From DATKMS01 sp041497995 (lineage in GTDB: Bacteria; Desulfobacterota; Binatia; HRBIN30): a stretch of DNA of 6,563 nt. A model generated the notes under the pieces. That model made no database searches and had not been told where the DNA came from. It was given only the letters and a program-made list of their open reading frames with translations. Every line of letters begins with the position of its first letter. The stretch's first letter is position 1. The translations under genes and the position numbers were made by a program. Shown here piece after piece: positions 5,251-6,563 of this stretch. The DNA lies in the NCBI GenBank assembly GCA_041497995.1, contig JBGQHM010000383.1:1-6563 (forward strand). The letters run 5' to 3'.

Positions 5251-6563
5251 ATGACCTCGCCCAGACGGTCTCGCGCCCCGATGCACCCTGACACGCCGAT
5301 GCAGCCCACCGATGCGTTCTTCTGGTACGCCGAGGCAGCGGCGCCGCAAGTGCGGCCGCTCGTGGCCGGTCTCTTCATGCTCGACCGCGCACCCGACGCG
5401 CAGCGCATGCGCCGGTCCATTCAGCGTCTGATCGCGGAGCTGCCGCGCCTCCGCCAACGCGTCGTCGACCCCCCGTTGCCGGTCGGCCTGCCACACTGGG
5501 CCGCCGATCCGGACTTCGACCTCGACTACCATCTGCGCCACGTCGTCCTGCCGCACGGAGCCACGCAGCACCAACTGCTCGAGCTGATCAGCGCGATCTT
5601 CGCAACACCGCTGGATCATATGCGTCCCCTGTGGGAGGGCTACGTAATCGATGGGATCGAGGGTGGCCGTGCCGCCTTGTTTCTCAAGCTCCACCACTCC
5701 CTCATGGATGGCGCCGGAGCGATGACGTTGTTCGACGCCATGACGCAGGCGGGTCGGGATGATCCGATTCGCATCCCGCGTTCCAGACGCCGGCCGCACC
5801 GCTTCGAATCGCCCTCGCCGCCAGTGCCCGGTGTGTTGTGGAGTGCGGCCGGTGCCGTGGGCCGCGCCGTGCTCCACCCGGTCGCAACCGCCCAGGATCT
5901 CCAGCGCACGGTCGGCAAGGTCCGCGCCATGATCGCCGACTTCAACGCGCTGCCGGGCACGGATCCCCTGGCAGCACGCTGCACCGGCATCGGAAGGCGC
6001 CTCGACACGGTAACGTTCTCGCTGACACACATGCAGCGCATCAAGAGTGCGCTCGGCGTTTCGCTCAACGACTTGGTGCTGACGGCGGTCGCCGGCGCGA
6101 TCGGCCGCTATCACAAGCTCCATCACATCCGTCTCGCAGAGGTGTCGTCGGTAGTCCCCAAGGACCTGCGTCGAGAGCGAGATCCACGCACAGTCGGCAA
6201 CCACGTCGGCGCCTTCCATGTGCGGTTACCCGTCGGCGAGCGCGACCCGCTGCGCCGACTCGAGCGCATTCGCAGTCAGACGACAGCCGCGAAGGGTAGC
6301 CGGCAAGCTGTGGCGTATGGGGCACTGCTGCAAGCGGTGACGGTGATGCCGGCAGCAGCCTTCCGTGCCATCGCAAACTTGGTCACTGGTCGCATGCACC
6401 TCATCTGCTCCAACGTGCCGGGCCCACCGGTCTACCGCTTTCTCGCGGGTGCAAAGATCGAAGCGGTCTATCCCTTCGCGCCGGTGTTGTTTGGTATCCC
6501 GCTGTCCATGGCCTTCGTATCCTACGGTGACGTCTATGCCGTCGGGATCGACGTCGACCCGGC
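5251..6563 (+). CDS. Wax ester synthase / acyl-CoA:diacylglycerol acyltransferase (WS/DGAT), 3'-partial
   Basis: The frame is open from the ATG to the window end (437 full codons). It is a bacterial WS/DGAT, which transfers acyl groups from acyl-CoA to fatty alcohols or diacylglycerol to make storage wax esters or triacylglycerol at the inner face of the membrane. The N-terminus has the usual PTDAFFWYAE opening (about 19-28). PLW is at 126-128, and the catalytic HHxxxDG motif is intact at 148-154 (H148, H149, D153, G154). The second-domain motif SLNDLVLTAV is at 271-280 (N273, D274), and SNVPGPP at 387-393 is typical of the family. Members usually run to about 450-500 residues, so only a short C-terminal part is missing. 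It has its own Shine-Dalgarno and a 122-bp leader, so it may be transcribed separately from the upstream molybdoenzyme. Preference for alcohol or diacylglycerol cannot be read from sequence. Confidence 0.93.
   Translation, partial: MTSPRRSRAPMHPDTPMQPTDAFFWYAEAAAPQVRPLVAGLFMLDRAPDAQRMRRSIQRLIAELPRLRQRVVDPPLPVGLPHWAADPDFDLDYHLRHVVLPHGATQHQLLELISAIFATPLDHMRPLWEGYVIDGIEGGRAALFLKLHHSLMDGAGAMTLFDAMTQAGRDDPIRIPRSRRRPHRFESPSPPVPGVLWSAAGAVGRAVLHPVATAQDLQRTVGKVRAMIADFNALPGTDPLAARCTGIGRRLDTVTFSLTHMQRIKSALGVSLNDLVLTAVAGAIGRYHKLHHIRLAEVSSVVPKDLRRERDPRTVGNHVGAFHVRLPVGERDPLRRLERIRSQTTAAKGSRQAVAYGALLQAVTVMPAAAFRAIANLVTGRMHLICSNVPGPPVYRFLAGAKIEAVYPFAPVLFGIPLSMAFVSYGDVYAVGIDVDP

Noticed and set aside
5191..6219. 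A 342-codon open frame on the minus strand
   Set aside because: It lies opposite the WS/DGAT gene, which has intact motifs and a ribosome binding site. The antisense product is Arg/His-rich with no recognisable domain, as expected for a GC-rich shadow frame.
1..6563. CRISPR array, tRNA, rRNA, transposase or insertion-sequence ends
   Set aside because: No regularly spaced repeats, no tRNA-like or rRNA-like segments, no transposase motifs and no terminal inverted repeats with target duplications were seen.

Overview
The window is high-GC bacterial DNA (about 60-65% G+C by eye). All supported genes lie on the + strand, and both ends cut through a gene. Tat export, a periplasm-type molybdoenzyme and a wax ester synthase point to a Gram-negative bacterium that oxidises hydrocarbons, steroids or similar hydrophobic compounds. 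The phylum cannot be settled from this sequence. Sterol-degrading Proteobacteria, Desulfobacterota or Binatota-like lineages are all possible.

Layout. (1) 1-1377 is the C-terminal half of a large molybdopterin oxidoreductase of the DMSO reductase family, type II (the ethylbenzene dehydrogenase / steroid C25 dehydrogenase / nitrate reductase alpha-subunit group). (2) 1388-1669 is the start of a radical SAM gene, with a good ribosome binding site and an intact CX3CX2C motif, which loses homology after about 64 codons; it is a truncated remnant. (3) 1680-2027 encodes a 115-residue, four-cysteine protein with one N-terminal membrane helix. (4) 2028-2290 is a 263-bp gap with weak hairpins and a -10-like box. 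(5) 2291-5128 is a complete 945-residue paralogue of the first gene, with a Tat signal, an N-terminal Fe-S motif and the expected Mo-ligand Asp. (6) 5129-5250 is a 122-bp gap holding a 16-bp inverted repeat. (7) 5251-6563 is a WS/DGAT acyltransferase gene with an intact HHxxxDG motif, running off the window.

How they fit together. Genes 1-3 are spaced 10 bp apart, and each downstream Shine-Dalgarno overlaps the preceding stop codon, so they read as one transcription unit. The second molybdoenzyme and the acyltransferase each have their own leader. The two molybdoenzymes are old duplicates: three internal anchor points and the C-terminus all fall at the same offset of 487 residues, and the last 180 residues are about 60% identical by hand count. 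No beta (Fe-S), gamma (heme b) or delta (chaperone) subunit is visible. The second copy at least looks like an orphan catalytic subunit, as in organisms that carry many alpha subunits and share few electron-transfer partners. A role in anaerobic or oxygen-independent hydroxylation of a hydrophobic substrate, with storage-lipid synthesis next door, is a reasonable inference but is not proven.

No wholly new system is evident. The points most worth a second look are the tandem catalytic subunits, the shifted first ligand of the N-terminal Fe-S site, the radical SAM remnant, and the small Cys-rich membrane protein.
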